IMG/VR virus record: IMGVR_UViG_3300027621_000467
Coordinates: 1-48,294 of that record
DNA: 48,294 bases
Direction: 5' to 3' (one strand)
DNA from: a virus
Below the pieces are notes generated by a model. That model did no database searches and was not told the origin of the DNA. It was given only the letters and a program-made list of their open reading frames with translations. Positions 15,001-19,284 of this stretch are shown in pieces; positions within the stretch are counted from its first letter, which is position 1, and every line of letters starts with the position of its first letter. The position numbers and the translations under genes are program-made.

Positions 15001-16696
15001 GATGGAAGATGCTGAACTTAAGCCAGCCCTACTTGGAAAGAAATTTGAGCACAACGGCGTGGAGGCAAATTTGGTAGCCCACGTAATTCATGCCATGATG
15101 GATTCAAAAGACCTTGTAGAACTTGGAGGCTCAACTGAGGCATTAAGGGTTAAGGACATGGCTAAGGCCCTTGCCGAACCTAGTTACATGCAAAACGTGT
15201 TTGGCGACGCTCGCCAAATGCTTGGCATTCCAAATCCCTCTGACATTGAAAAAGCCTTTTATGAGGATGGTGGCAACGCACTTCTTAGTGAGGATGGTAA
15301 GCCAGTTGCTTACAAGAAGTCTGGCACTAACTGGTGGAGTCGCAGTTACGGCACCCTTGTGAGCGGAGAAAAGACAGGAATCCAAAGGCTCATTGATACC
15401 GCCGCCGCAAACGTCGGACAGATTTATGTGCAGGGGGAGTACGAGCGTGGCTCTGGCTACATTAATAACTACGGCTTGCCGATGTGGTATCAGCGTATGA
15501 ACTACGCTGGTCAGGAAACTAAAAACCTGATGAAGACCTCTACGGATGCCTTCGAGCGTCCAGTTATCGAACGTGGTGAAGACGGCATGTACAGGATTCT
15601 CGACCCGAAGACCGCTAAACTGATTTTACAGTCTGATAACCCAGACATGGTTCGTGAAACCCTATTGCAGAATTCAAAGTATCTCGGAAGCCTTCCTTAT
15701 CTTTCAGGATTCTTGGGAGAATGGAAAGCCGTCGGCGGCTACGTATTCTCTGGATACGGACACGGTATCATACTTGACCACCACCAGATTGCTGGCGGCG
15801 AGGCGGGCAAAGGGATGCCATACACGACACAGCCATTTGAGCAAAATGAGGATGTCTTTGATTTCACGTTCCACCCGACGGAAGGGCAAGTTAAAGACAA
15901 CGAGAGAAGCAAGGTGTTTATGAGGACCGACCCCAATCTCACATCCGTGGAAAAGTCTAATAACGCCGCCCACACGATTACATCCCGAGCCCAAAAGGCT
16001 TGGAGGCAAGTCCCTAACTTTGCCGAAGTGATGCCTATCAAGTTGGTGACCAAACTTATCTTCGGACTTGAACCTACTGACGCAAACGTAGGCTCGGCAC
16101 TCAGGCTCATGAATTCAAATGCGGCCACGATGTTTAGGTTCGCACCTAACTTCCAAACCGATGCCCAGCGTACGGCGTTCAGGCAGAAGGTTATCTCTGG
16201 CATCCCATCCATGATGGTAGGGGGCTTCGGCGACAACGGTATGCCTCAGGCTAACCCAACACTGCTTGCTTGGCTTCAAAATGTCTCGGCTAACTATGAG
16301 TCTGCTGGATTTGTGAATCGTGCACTTTACGATTTCGAGACTCAAGAAATTTCTCAAGAAGCGGCGGCTAAAAGGCACGGAACCGACGTACGTGTTATGC
16401 GAAACCGTCGGGCCGCACTTAGGAAAAAAGGAATAGAATTCCCGATTGGAAAAACAGCCCAAACCAAAAAATCTGGTGCAGAATTAGAACTCGGTAAAAA
16501 TAATCAGTACAGAATCTCTAGTGAGGTGATTCGCAAGATGAAGGATATGAGCAACTCTGGATATTCGTCTCGCGAAATCGCTAGAGAGTTGGGAATGGCT
16601 GATGGTACGGTGAGAAATCTACTGAAAAAACATAGGGTTGATTACAGGCCAGACCGAGCAGACCCAACTGAACCGTACGGAGGTCCACATGCATGA
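5..16696 (+). CDS. Giant polyvalent protein, main part (continues from the right window end)
   Basis: An unbroken frame of 5,563 residues. The first ATG is probably not the true start: the sequence from base 14 matches 48184 onward in frame, so the gene really begins at 47356 and encodes about 5,836 residues (add 273 to the numbers below). Seen: an Ala/Gly-rich hydrophobic N-terminal part; HEIAH at 341-345; a degenerate zincin-like segment near 1050-1130; a fuller copy with HEVQH at 1867-1871; RLYHGASPSD at 3447; IEEIQSD at 4463-4469; HTH-like segments near 5340-5390 and 5505-5545. The hexapeptide NMMVGG or a close variant occurs at 897, 996, 1689, 2182, 3986 and 5402. Family knowledge: phage polyvalent proteins string such domains together and are thought to enter the host with the DNA. 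Inference: an ejected or internal virion protein, possibly processed. Arginine is mostly AGG and proline mostly CCA. The stop overlaps the holin start (ATGA). Confidence 0.9.
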   Translation: MTDAFRDTYDTTAKRMKEFSMRTTGTVIAGTADAVAKPFSYVQQKIAQGTTAFAETSGQNATVLRNATQTAIADAGERAIGEGLSLSPIRSTLFSLGVKPLTEYASVLGNEIVDLANGVVQVKPQQIGMGMLERLATKNGSRVPLSAEALAVAKFTNVVVGWPASMAVPVLRRSVGDAAFMGTLGYLNARGEGAAAGIGIGFSWGGLSGSLRHIHNVYSQKSGHAYVISNFDKSQINMIEAKNPETAKHMRATLSAIDGMNDTRIGATIRAAFAQSFTVDPTAQIRFSTRAELIKEFGPEKQITDMPETGLGSQFKIKKNGGELDVIWINKSQASPETIVHEIAHLHLNSLLKNDADSVEIYKQFYGDRKDAGVISDDAMAHLIADYRSKFIGLPDKADGAAYARAVAERKIAYDAHLFMAQEKLKSFRQTQGGSGSMDNVKTDVNGHTIPLAIAEAADGDMNYLKEIVDETFASSYSNSVLNKSPDYFIRNPEYRSLRASLENMYMLRTQRTVAKMEQAGILLRPTNPLNSNAQMTTFMWENGSYLHMPMLDSWTKSVVAQAMRHGDINVSLMSPERAEAYFKQTGKERFANTIKGGKVMKGKREIDQIISENSKKVVDALEALPQNERPRFIISQSGNKSLDMSVLSNKQWDAIINVNVFSLEEVKQLRGLTEMVRNVRAGKPVFNTVTGQYLGRTHQVVIDGQVRRLTGSDVPVTNRHFSPYAVELKFDNFDDFGNPLKEGKGHITVHAVDVRVLNRRRLKMWQRSDVRSMFTDFGHYTRTFADYMDNLSQDASSRKTSVEKFRPEFGSNAEAVRDVMYETFGGRKRADESYINAPEGGYNGNTDGPNYPFHSLRFELLANLETQPSVFQETFGNNLMALPYNHVNAYEGVRRNMMVGGFVEYPIGEDKKYWGNHIGYEIRQNGNRLSLFSPFGSLIGNFKTLARAQSYAERNMRNLPQEEGRGMVGTEQGPTQDSDSQIKVTLQDISSGRANMMVGAKGYFNAEVTLKDNEAWDRFVDDARNSMFNSATQARNENQFYRQASIKLSEILKDRRLLAQYPFIGDFEIVSSGMAVLHGGFVEGIWGSRNGRTILGLSTNLIDALGENAEMSIKTVLQGHLQELISFADGTIKSGRLAYVDGDIRYIGNSAMMSQMKKMKELLDEQKKSNPNATIEDVLKSEADKNIEATIKDHWQVTDDGKGKKIIGLLGNQFNKQRMLTKGEISMVESHFLGILNSFSGKNQSSYVIQAMNSTTVFVNPKLLKLSASLETLLNEPIRAGSIATAKDVTTYRDLYDNLLMAGMSGFHHVTKTGDRVRKDAKKNPNAQLSDIEKDSNNYAKDMGWSSDYEMGVFKSGSPNAESQTLVGINGIENYAIFTIGRTSDPFEKALSTNVTFVTPATSFTSLSFVSQERGSRPTTDMHVFPSKWAPMSNLGRRQGGLNVSINSMLAINGLSPFLYGEGGEVLSKGSLHKFVADGTFSDALEYMYAEAFPQKHAELIQKNPEAFSDYTLVRKMAEDAWKSGLSTPQEHAVFHLATAVSQILLGMEMVNQSPIGLQAVDLMSKDLQRTEVMDKQGVMVPPASVKVLMDAQYFSPEYLGAGAVNEGVARVMLIGERMGWGTMGDSSNLNNFVNQRVVTKNRYGGDVLRASAFVKQLANIGTQLDGILKQAGFDKNAPISPVAKYSNMMVGGFFGSMDANEKMMEAAGMLRMVRTDGGQMYKAFEFSDKGSSLLLGAVDEKIHLLPFMNDLESPTKGFTSFMADYKTAVDAKDSVAMENIVRKLSTIRLDEILKHDQLYRYYPSLKSVRVGFVEGFGAGYYPKQNFIVLGIDRIISGEIAKANGVDDVIIPDNVRANSIHSSLLHEVQHAIQRMETWTQTGDVTESAQYKRGIFKYLIKNVMGLGGSFPEPLISARTKGSDAIRLEVEKAREAGLDDPEIQKALELSPAEFEKHLMELADSPMAQRVIELAAPSAYQLFGADAMAYERISYELANDATNSRRMAGFAREMMTLQEEAAVIVKEARSGLFTAEQVHMMIYGDGGLLERRDNVSLAIDKSLGKEVSDLSYEYTSHHSRYLDLILDVGRTMDSVKHSTQNGLGFTSVKMRNLVHSLGLMQYYGQLTEKQAYETAERKDMSQGELNKSRRADDYLLKTATDSRANSLKNLGIMMKEGKVPRVSNMMVGGLGMGQSVLKGNSDDYKLDALRKIARLTTISYYISAADAELQRLNRYVVSARGWEVINGKARLVYKTGIIESANFKRGEMDDSPSGRYGQRVKQSPMYENANDGVDSYLHIYNGLSEDGMNSISLEEVARLIDGTVIMENELATTTEAVDAVYRQDFPARIEMDDLRSVLTSMGVTEEGLQMANISAIQSAFAGATMTKEEIANIMAIHHQFVISEFAYGEAFGKERLTKAINESNPTPELLSQAVIKTWGKSGGVRLAQALNSIGIKTDAWTKGEAMRSSFGLFSAGRGAIQFTPVRPDFIPEGDWYEWVERKKAEGTWPKDKAYIEIGHDEIHQMFDVYNTMDPSDRQINKLNSLYAQRCIRIRPIFEKFMANIDEASKDLKFALIDTAILLTTRYEPESLRTRRADDFGIRKMWREELNTEAGRTAHTETFKQSQFDPEEENTGVVGRFGPSILLGNVFRESGSFKDSSMFGTELVLLPTVGHSLDRQINNSYGEANATFGLTMPANNVLNDRGMPAYEYPALRDFGYAVNPFSITYGSDGMTKGRFRQEADFVLRSIDSAHFGLMQLIQTMQHHYDTNTREAVKRMERQNSAVEWVETFSRNAANVSAIMGGLVKSMQLITSSLQDRHSLLVPFNNHRAKMGSSVIPRESGRTDTATSIVRSRGYLGADGSLVVESVDENVLNGSNSHNEVLSIPYLVPRSGGQSESTNQALARMHGIVLSGVVGDLERAFLVNGELDDPTTGTNMQSGDVHLALNQLIGNGFATSSQIDNLAITLRDNNYVAYTGVHALHSALYQLVVAKGIEQQALLNALQESPELMEILKKTDFNGTGVVFPTAKTDSTTQIDSHFYAVAMVPILTKAFSESTITFRDGKISKTDILSDGQRQEFNALLAEVSDENLGMTPAGGGGNPEYVGRIATFISSLTQEQKVLISEMCSDVNSNMLLDSMISGMQGMAAIELLGNYPAMEGLVPNFKEEMKKRMRHYIQSGAIQWEQGVQSQIANPILRKNLADEKPYKQAILTLLRSDNAHAFGKFLYGIRTLNKFPAYELSRGDTNAQLVSVGDAASTSIRGLFRMSLMTSDYGWSALAKDASGEVSKSMILDAGSSDIIRTHSLADKDALSRNTPKYISARPIANTGMGDALLRPMRYDGVDGFGGGIGAVEGVHTRVIVPRRAAAISKPFVRKMMVDILIREAKKAGTNKISLQPARVATMGRKLVSKGQVTTANKTGLAGPKGLLYDQGIRTIPLLGYTSPLPRLYHGASPSDNAPFKTGEISPYGQKASLGFAFKRLEDGRIVINISGDVLGYKNFTTLSSRGGWDNLSVGVNLEEALGYSVSDKTIAHMDPKYLANGLESVSSNDIHLARMLNVHGGAWRVEILKKAQSILSNGTHESRQVNQRIIGNTSLFTRDAADTIARIAAGQGNPNSSSDIVVAMALMRDSATDNYLTLTLNEGSSQDSIKAAIFSLLMERIGVNRIMTSLGHKRDAGNDFNVFASTISFGVMNDDSYLMRSVMGESGISARGGSDFGSQQPARGSLHGVLETHVRDMSTRDSTNDDTSLRTLGPRGSAEMLMANLPHINADIEKLAAMASGKDSGYFLPDLERQLAMNGDKRSAIEALFPDRPELTEFAWDSSSNSNVVIIPRKEGKKIVGYLVGYDIPSGVDKSSGKPIFSRKTAWVKTMSEAESLRNKFTLSTSKAELAQAIDSLSNQTGKFAIISKDVTKGAYAPVRRNTTVKVSEGDKGSGMFELDYSNGSTYTVGDLELRLSREQAGALQASLSVSDVLQTEIIETRSANMMVGGTGSDPKELESLLRRKINFGTGMGRVEFSSRLMSAVAHGKTRSGKNKYPELMTGAEWYKFIRENNVSKDEIRMSGIAHLLFENKDMQISRSELAEFVFTMYPRNFRQDRGGPLGDQQYLSHMTASNGSDGFPSGAYIYPFIFDAEAKEMQVMDAHVANLQNIQSHLSELRTKGEEGNARANVIESAMKKSIDELVDLAGFPKEILGEDTLDGKLAFIFTQANDSKDHISEQDFVSGSSRRIRPAQMDYLVRSAIDAKMQEVNGIVSSAIEKDIGIVDPWNWAFSHTGSKFDQFELANGTRIKPERRPILGSPSMADKADRLLIQQGVLISHSGNSHEGMATYKGNYSTAIWLTELWSKRMQAEHTRFVGILEQRKTTATNPEDVRRIQSIIDSAERVKTMRSSFDAERSSAMGNAGHYSSPMTGLFQLGHIRTTAGAMTASHGIHTLGTGIGSIDESDPIVGVRREFEPAFMIEEIQSDTFQYQTMGESTQPEYAMPDTLEQAAGLRDVSIFQGVKREIETLTNSLHGTNQALLNHLNNIKQRVAPVPNGILNHGIQWRVLEATTALERWLLKRDLIDNNFVGSTILTETGGTAKLTPAMAAKYGISEVPTYRWNKDFNLDEEHSRSVSTALSKALFKASAMAFQEICPKTFGVLDLENAGFTSLYTEGNYSENASPTPLLVLLQYAMLDDQAQMSAQELKRALLNHSQPNFDFDAMAGRLVIRIEDAVRAWKHGDPSFRRYETGNNSVKIKVLEAYVDTLRELQRSERFTIPNFTCSIENGPTQTQSIISGMVKAPLAFAGGNYVAYHWDAVKGKNSVHNTFTNDFYTARLNPDKFQEKHDSGGTLRYRQTSPLANNGLSQLLMDYMSLFACQADIGDAPKKLAELRVKMDVLSKSMAVNTTDPDASMPHIITSQPYGVEDIYRPISLQGTVLRAANAGFRQIGMTDARHHFVRGHGSDSKGSLILGRRRRAFANTEGELTYPMRALRMLGDEQYYALHGGLFDRLRKMEDAELKPALLGKKFEHNGVEANLVAHVIHAMMDSKDLVELGGSTEALRVKDMAKALAEPSYMQNVFGDARQMLGIPNPSDIEKAFYEDGGNALLSEDGKPVAYKKSGTNWWSRSYGTLVSGEKTGIQRLIDTAAANVGQIYVQGEYERGSGYINNYGLPMWYQRMNYAGQETKNLMKTSTDAFERPVIERGEDGMYRILDPKTAKLILQSDNPDMVRETLLQNSKYLGSLPYLSGFLGEWKAVGGYVFSGYGHGIILDHHQIAGGEAGKGMPYTTQPFEQNEDVFDFTFHPTEGQVKDNERSKVFMRTDPNLTSVEKSNNAAHTITSRAQKAWRQVPNFAEVMPIKLVTKLIFGLEPTDANVGSALRLMNSNAATMFRFAPNFQTDAQRTAFRQKVISGIPSMMVGGFGDNGMPQANPTLLAWLQNVSANYESAGFVNRALYDFETQEISQEAAAKRHGTDVRVMRNRRAALRKKGIEFPIGKTAQTKKSGAELELGKNNQYRISSEVIRKMKDMSNSGYSSREIARELGMADGTVRNLLKKHRVDYRPDRADPTEPYGGPHA
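14..124 (+). repeat. Left copy of the inexact terminal overlap
   Basis: These 111 bases match 48184-48294 except at positions 31 (T/C), 85 (C/T), 105 (C/T) and 124 (C/T). Both copies lie in the same frame of the giant gene. Three differences are silent and one changes Ala to Val. Bases 1-13 do not match, so they may be a divergent read end. The overlap implies a circular map of about 48,170 bp. Confidence 0.9.
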
Positions 16697-17001
16697 ACCC
16701 TCCAGACCCAGATTTTAATTCCAGACTGGATGACCTTAAGCAGGGTGGCTGGGTCATGGCTGTACTCGGTGCCCTTGGAGCCGTAGTTAGGGTGCTCGTC
16801 AGTAGTGAAAACCTAGGCTGGGTGGTAGCAATACGGCGTGTCATTGGAGGCGGTATGATTGGCGTTGTCGCTTATTTCTCCGTTCATGGTTTGATTGAAC
16901 CGCTTTACGAGGCTATCACCTACAGCATCTGCGGGTCTTTCGCCCCTGAAATCATCGAAGGCATTAGGTTTAGAATTAACAATTTCCGCTTGAAAAAATA
17001 A
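16693..17001 (+). CDS. Holin-like membrane protein
   Basis: A protein of 102 residues. A short polar N-terminus (NPPDPDFNSRLDD) is followed by two hydrophobic stretches near residues 20-38 and 48-72 and a basic tail ending FRLKK. Size, topology and position directly before a small membrane ORF and a lipoprotein fit a phage holin, which opens the inner membrane at lysis. The start overlaps the stop of the giant gene as ATGA, so translation is probably coupled. The endolysin is not next door; the best candidate lies at 26.5-27.1 kb. No residue-level holin signature exists, so the call rests on topology and context. Confidence 0.6.
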   Translation: MNPPDPDFNSRLDDLKQGGWVMAVLGALGAVVRVLVSSENLGWVVAIRRVIGGGMIGVVAYFSVHGLIEPLYEAITYSICGSFAPEIIEGIRFRINNFRLKK

Positions 17002-17023
17002 GACGTAATGGCATACTGCCTAC

Positions 17024-17131
17024 ATGGACAAAATCAAAGAACTCGCTAACTTCTACTGGAACGAAACCGTATGGCGTTATCGAATCATCTCCTTTGTTGC
17101 TGGATTTATCCTTGGCTGGCTCTTGGGCTAA
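17024..17131 (+). CDS. 35-residue single-span membrane protein in the lysis cassette
   Basis: A short frame starting MDKIKELANFYWNE and ending GFILGWLLG before TAA. The first half is charged and aromatic, and the second half is one hydrophobic span (about residues 21-35). It lies 22 bases after the holin-like gene, and its 3' part overlaps the start of the spanin-like gene at 17071 in another frame. Nested lysis genes are common in phages (Rz/Rz1). It could be an antiholin, a second holin or a partner of the lipoprotein. Its conserved position is the main support, and it could be chance. Confidence 0.45.
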   Translation: MDKIKELANFYWNETVWRYRIISFVAGFILGWLLG

Positions 17132-17847
17132 TCGGTTGTAGCACCACGCCTCCTCCACCTTTAATTAAGGTGGCAGAGAACCCAGAGCGTGAGAAGTACA
17201 TCGACAAGATTGAGTACGAGGTGTCGGAAGCATCCGCCGCACTCAAGGTGGCCAAGGATGGAGTAAAGCCACCTCACTCCAAGTTAGTTGACCTCACCAT
17301 CGTTAGGCTCGACGGTATCAAGCCCCCGACGCTTAAACAGATTGAAGTGTTCAGGGCTACACTCGGCAACGAGAAGGAACTTAAGAAGGAAGAGGACAAA
17401 GCCAGCAAGGTAGATGTCGAGACCTCAACGCTCCACGACTTGATTGAGGAAAAGGACTTGGAAAACCAGTCCCTCAAGGAGGAGAATGAAACCATCAGGC
17501 GTGACCAAGCCTTTGGAGAACTCAGGGCCAGATGCTTTACGCTCGGCTCGTGGTTCATGCTTGGTGGTGCTGGGTTGCTGGTAGCGTCTAGTGTAGTTCC
17601 ATTTGTGCCCAAGAAGTCTGGGTTCATTCTGTTGCTGATGGCGTCGCTATGCTTCGCTTCACCTTTCCTGCTTAAAGACCTCCTTGATGCTATGTGGTTC
17701 AAGGTTCTCGCTGGTACGCTCGTGGGCGTCTCAGGCGTCGCTGGAGCGTTCACGGCATACAAGGCTCACGCTCACGTAAAAGACCGCTTGACCAGCCAGC
17801 CAGATGGCAAAGATGAACCTGTGCGTGTCATGGGTCCGCAAGGTTAA
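17071..17847 (+). CDS. Spanin-like lipoprotein with C-terminal membrane spans
   Basis: A protein of 258 residues. The N-terminal hydrophobic stretch ends in a lipobox-like LIGC with Cys at residue 23, followed by STTPPPP, as in outer-membrane lipoproteins. The middle (about 25-150) is charged and helical, with a Lys/Glu-rich, probably coiled-coil part. The C-terminal part has three hydrophobic segments (about 155-176, 181-198, 206-228) and a polar tail. A lipid-anchored N-terminus, periplasmic coil and C-terminal inner-membrane anchor is the layout of a unimolecular spanin, which fuses the two membranes in the last step of lysis of Gram-negative hosts. Three spans instead of one is unusual. 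It overlaps the 35-residue ORF in another frame and is the last rightward gene. Confidence 0.55.
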   Translation: MALSNHLLCCWIYPWLALGLIGCSTTPPPPLIKVAENPEREKYIDKIEYEVSEASAALKVAKDGVKPPHSKLVDLTIVRLDGIKPPTLKQIEVFRATLGNEKELKKEEDKASKVDVETSTLHDLIEEKDLENQSLKEENETIRRDQAFGELRARCFTLGSWFMLGGAGLLVASSVVPFVPKKSGFILLLMASLCFASPFLLKDLLDAMWFKVLAGTLVGVSGVAGAFTAYKAHAHVKDRLTSQPDGKDEPVRVMGPQG

Positions 17848-17890
17848 ATGGGCGTCGTTCTGGTTGTTCGATAGCCCAGCCCACAGGCAC

Positions 17891-17916
17891 AAAAAAGGAG
17901 AGACTTTCGTCTCTCC
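17891..17916 (-). terminator. Intrinsic terminator of the leftward operon
   Basis: On the minus strand GGAGAGAC-GAAA-GTCTCTCC forms an 8-bp perfect stem with a GNRA tetraloop, followed at once by TTTTTT. It sits 4 bases beyond the tRNA-Arg gene and ends the leftward early transcript. On the plus strand the stem is preceded by A's and lacks a U tract, so it is not a good terminator for the lysis genes. Confidence 0.9.
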
Positions 17917-17920
17917 AAAC

Positions 17921-17992
17921 TGGCCCCACTAGGAATCGAACCTAGATTTAGCGTTTAGGAAACGCCTGTCCTATCCGTTGAACGATGAGGCC
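17921..17992 (-). tRNA. tRNA-Arg (anticodon CCU)
   Basis: The minus strand folds into a full cloverleaf: acceptor GGCCTCA/TGGGGCC, a D arm with GGATAGG, an anticodon stem around the loop TTCCTAA (anticodon CCU), and a T arm with TTCGATT. The discriminator is A and CCA is not encoded. It reads AGG, the favoured arginine codon of the giant gene and other late genes. It is the last gene of the leftward operon, right before the terminator. Confidence 0.93.
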
Positions 17993-17998
17993 TAAGGA

Positions 17999-18733
17999 TT
18001 AGAACGGAACGTCCTCGCTCGTGTCTTCCTCTGCCTGTGTGTTGCCACCAGAAAGCCTGTCGAGTGCCTCACGGAGTGCGACGTCCTGAGGGCTCAACTT
18101 GCCGTTGTAAGGCTTGGCTTGGAATTCCTTGATGTACCAGTCGAGTGAGTTCTTAGGAAGTTCACCGAGCGTCTTGCCCTTGTTCTTACCGAAGTGCAAA
18201 ACGAGGGAAAGGTCAGGGTTGCCAGAGATGGGCTTCTTGATTTCAGCGGACTTGTCGTTGATTTTCTCATACGCCTTATCAATTGCCTTTTGCTCCTTGG
18301 CAAAGTTGTTCATGTTCACCTGCTTCATGGGCTGGGCATGAGCCTGTCTGTCTGCTTCCCCATCGTCATCAGAGGTAGCAAGATTCGCAACGCCAGCGAT
18401 GGCATATCTCCTCAAGTACGAGACCAGTGAGCCTACCTCCTGACCCTTGACGCCTTCAGCGACAGGGAGTGTGATGTAGTTCTGGATGTACCCGCCGTCC
18501 TTGTGGATGACCATGGTGTTAACTCCCACTTGATTGGCGTCCCCAAAAGGGAACTGCACGATGGCAAGGCCATGCTGGGCGAAGATGCTCTTCGTCGCCG
18601 AGATGTGTGCCGACAGTGTGGCGTAGGAATTTTTGTGGAAACTGTTTTCTGCGTCTGGCAGGACGTCACGAGTCTTAGAAACTGCTTGGACGTATGCTAA
18701 TGCGAACTCAGGTGTGATGTTGTTTGTGCTCAT
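17999..18733 (-). CDS. erf: ERF-family single-strand annealing protein with extra C-terminal domain
   Basis: A protein of 244 residues from the ATG at 18733; upstream codons in the frame have no support. Residues 30-125 carry the ERF pattern: NSYATL near 35, HGLAIVQ near 54, then GSLVSYLRRYA at 101-111 and DDDGEAD at 122-128. ERF proteins pair complementary single strands in phage recombination. Residues about 178-200 (LHFGKNKGKTLGELP...LDWY) resemble the short domain found at the C-terminus of exonuclease X-type proteins. The last residues, EEDTSEDVPF, resemble the acidic tip of SSB, which recruits repair proteins; that is inference. The start overlaps the stop of the RHH gene. It probably works with the RecE-like exonuclease at 21438-22319. 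Confidence 0.88.
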   Translation of the reverse strand: MSTNNITPEFALAYVQAVSKTRDVLPDAENSFHKNSYATLSAHISATKSIFAQHGLAIVQFPFGDANQVGVNTMVIHKDGGYIQNYITLPVAEGVKGQEVGSLVSYLRRYAIAGVANLATSDDDGEADRQAHAQPMKQVNMNNFAKEQKAIDKAYEKINDKSAEIKKPISGNPDLSLVLHFGKNKGKTLGELPKNSLDWYIKEFQAKPYNGKLSPQDVALREALDRLSGGNTQAEEDTSEDVPF

Positions 18734-18945
18734 TTTGTTTGGGTTAGATTGGAGATGTCTTTGCGGACGGTGAGTGAAGATTCGGGATTCCTCAAGAAGG
18801 AAGATACGATGAGGCGACAGAGCGAAGCACGGGTAAGTTCCCATTGGCTAGCGATAGTATCGAGTTCATTGGCTTGTTCTTTAGTAACCTTAATCCACAC
18901 GAGGTGGTGGGTTCTGCTGTTTGGTTCGGTTGGATTTTTTTTCAT
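18730..18945 (-). CDS. Small ribbon-helix-helix-like protein
   Basis: A protein of 71 residues. Residues about 14-52 (LVWIKVTKEQANELD ... RASLCRLIVSSFL) have the alternating strand and two-helix layout of RHH/CopG DNA-binding proteins. The stop overlaps the start of erf as ATGA, and the 5' end overlaps the preceding gene, so all are co-transcribed. A second RHH-like protein is encoded at 23882-24145. It may repress or time the early operon; targets are unknown. Confidence 0.55.
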   Translation of the reverse strand: MKKNPTEPNSRTHHLVWIKVTKEQANELDTIASQWELTRASLCRLIVSSFLRNPESSLTVRKDISNLTQTK

Positions 18946-19243
18946 TTGGTTTGGAGAAAAGGGAATGGAGAAGTTCTGTCATCTCTCTGGCCTTGATGTT
19001 GCTATCGCCCCAGCGTACTTCGTTGGCGTTGTTCATGGACTGCCATGTCTTGCCATACTCTTTGAGTTTGCAGACCATAGAGCCCCATGATGTGTATCCG
19101 CTATCGTAGAACTGCTTACACAGGTCATACAGGTGCTCGTCGTTTGAGATGTAGTGAGCGGTCTGCCATGTGACGTGATTGCTGTAGCCATTGTATGGCT
19201 CTAGGGCGGATGTGAACTTGGTGATGTTCTTTGCTGATTTCAT
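18890..19243 (-). CDS. DUF7249-like early protein
   Basis: A protein of 117 residues. Residues 16-35 read like the conserved phage and plasmid motif PYNGYSNxxTWxxAxxIxND, here PYNGYSNHVTWQTAHYISND, which I associate with the DUF7249 family of unknown function. The C-terminus is basic and polar. It overlaps the RHH gene by 56 bases in another frame. Its function is unknown; the position among recombination genes suggests an accessory role early in infection. Confidence 0.65.
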   Translation of the reverse strand: MKSAKNITKFTSALEPYNGYSNHVTWQTAHYISNDEHLYDLCKQFYDSGYTSWGSMVCKLKEYGKTWQSMNNANEVRWGDSNIKAREMTELLHSLFSKPNEKKSNRTKQQNPPPRVD

Positions 19244-19284
19244 GTGCGTGTGTAAAAGGGTAGGGGCTTTGCACCCCCTTGGGC

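Noticed and set aside
19264-19279. GGGG/CCCC hairpin followed by ACCCTTTT after the coiled-coil gene
   Set aside because: The stem is only 4-5 bp and the U tract is displaced; the downstream gene on the same strand must be transcribed, so I do not call a terminator.
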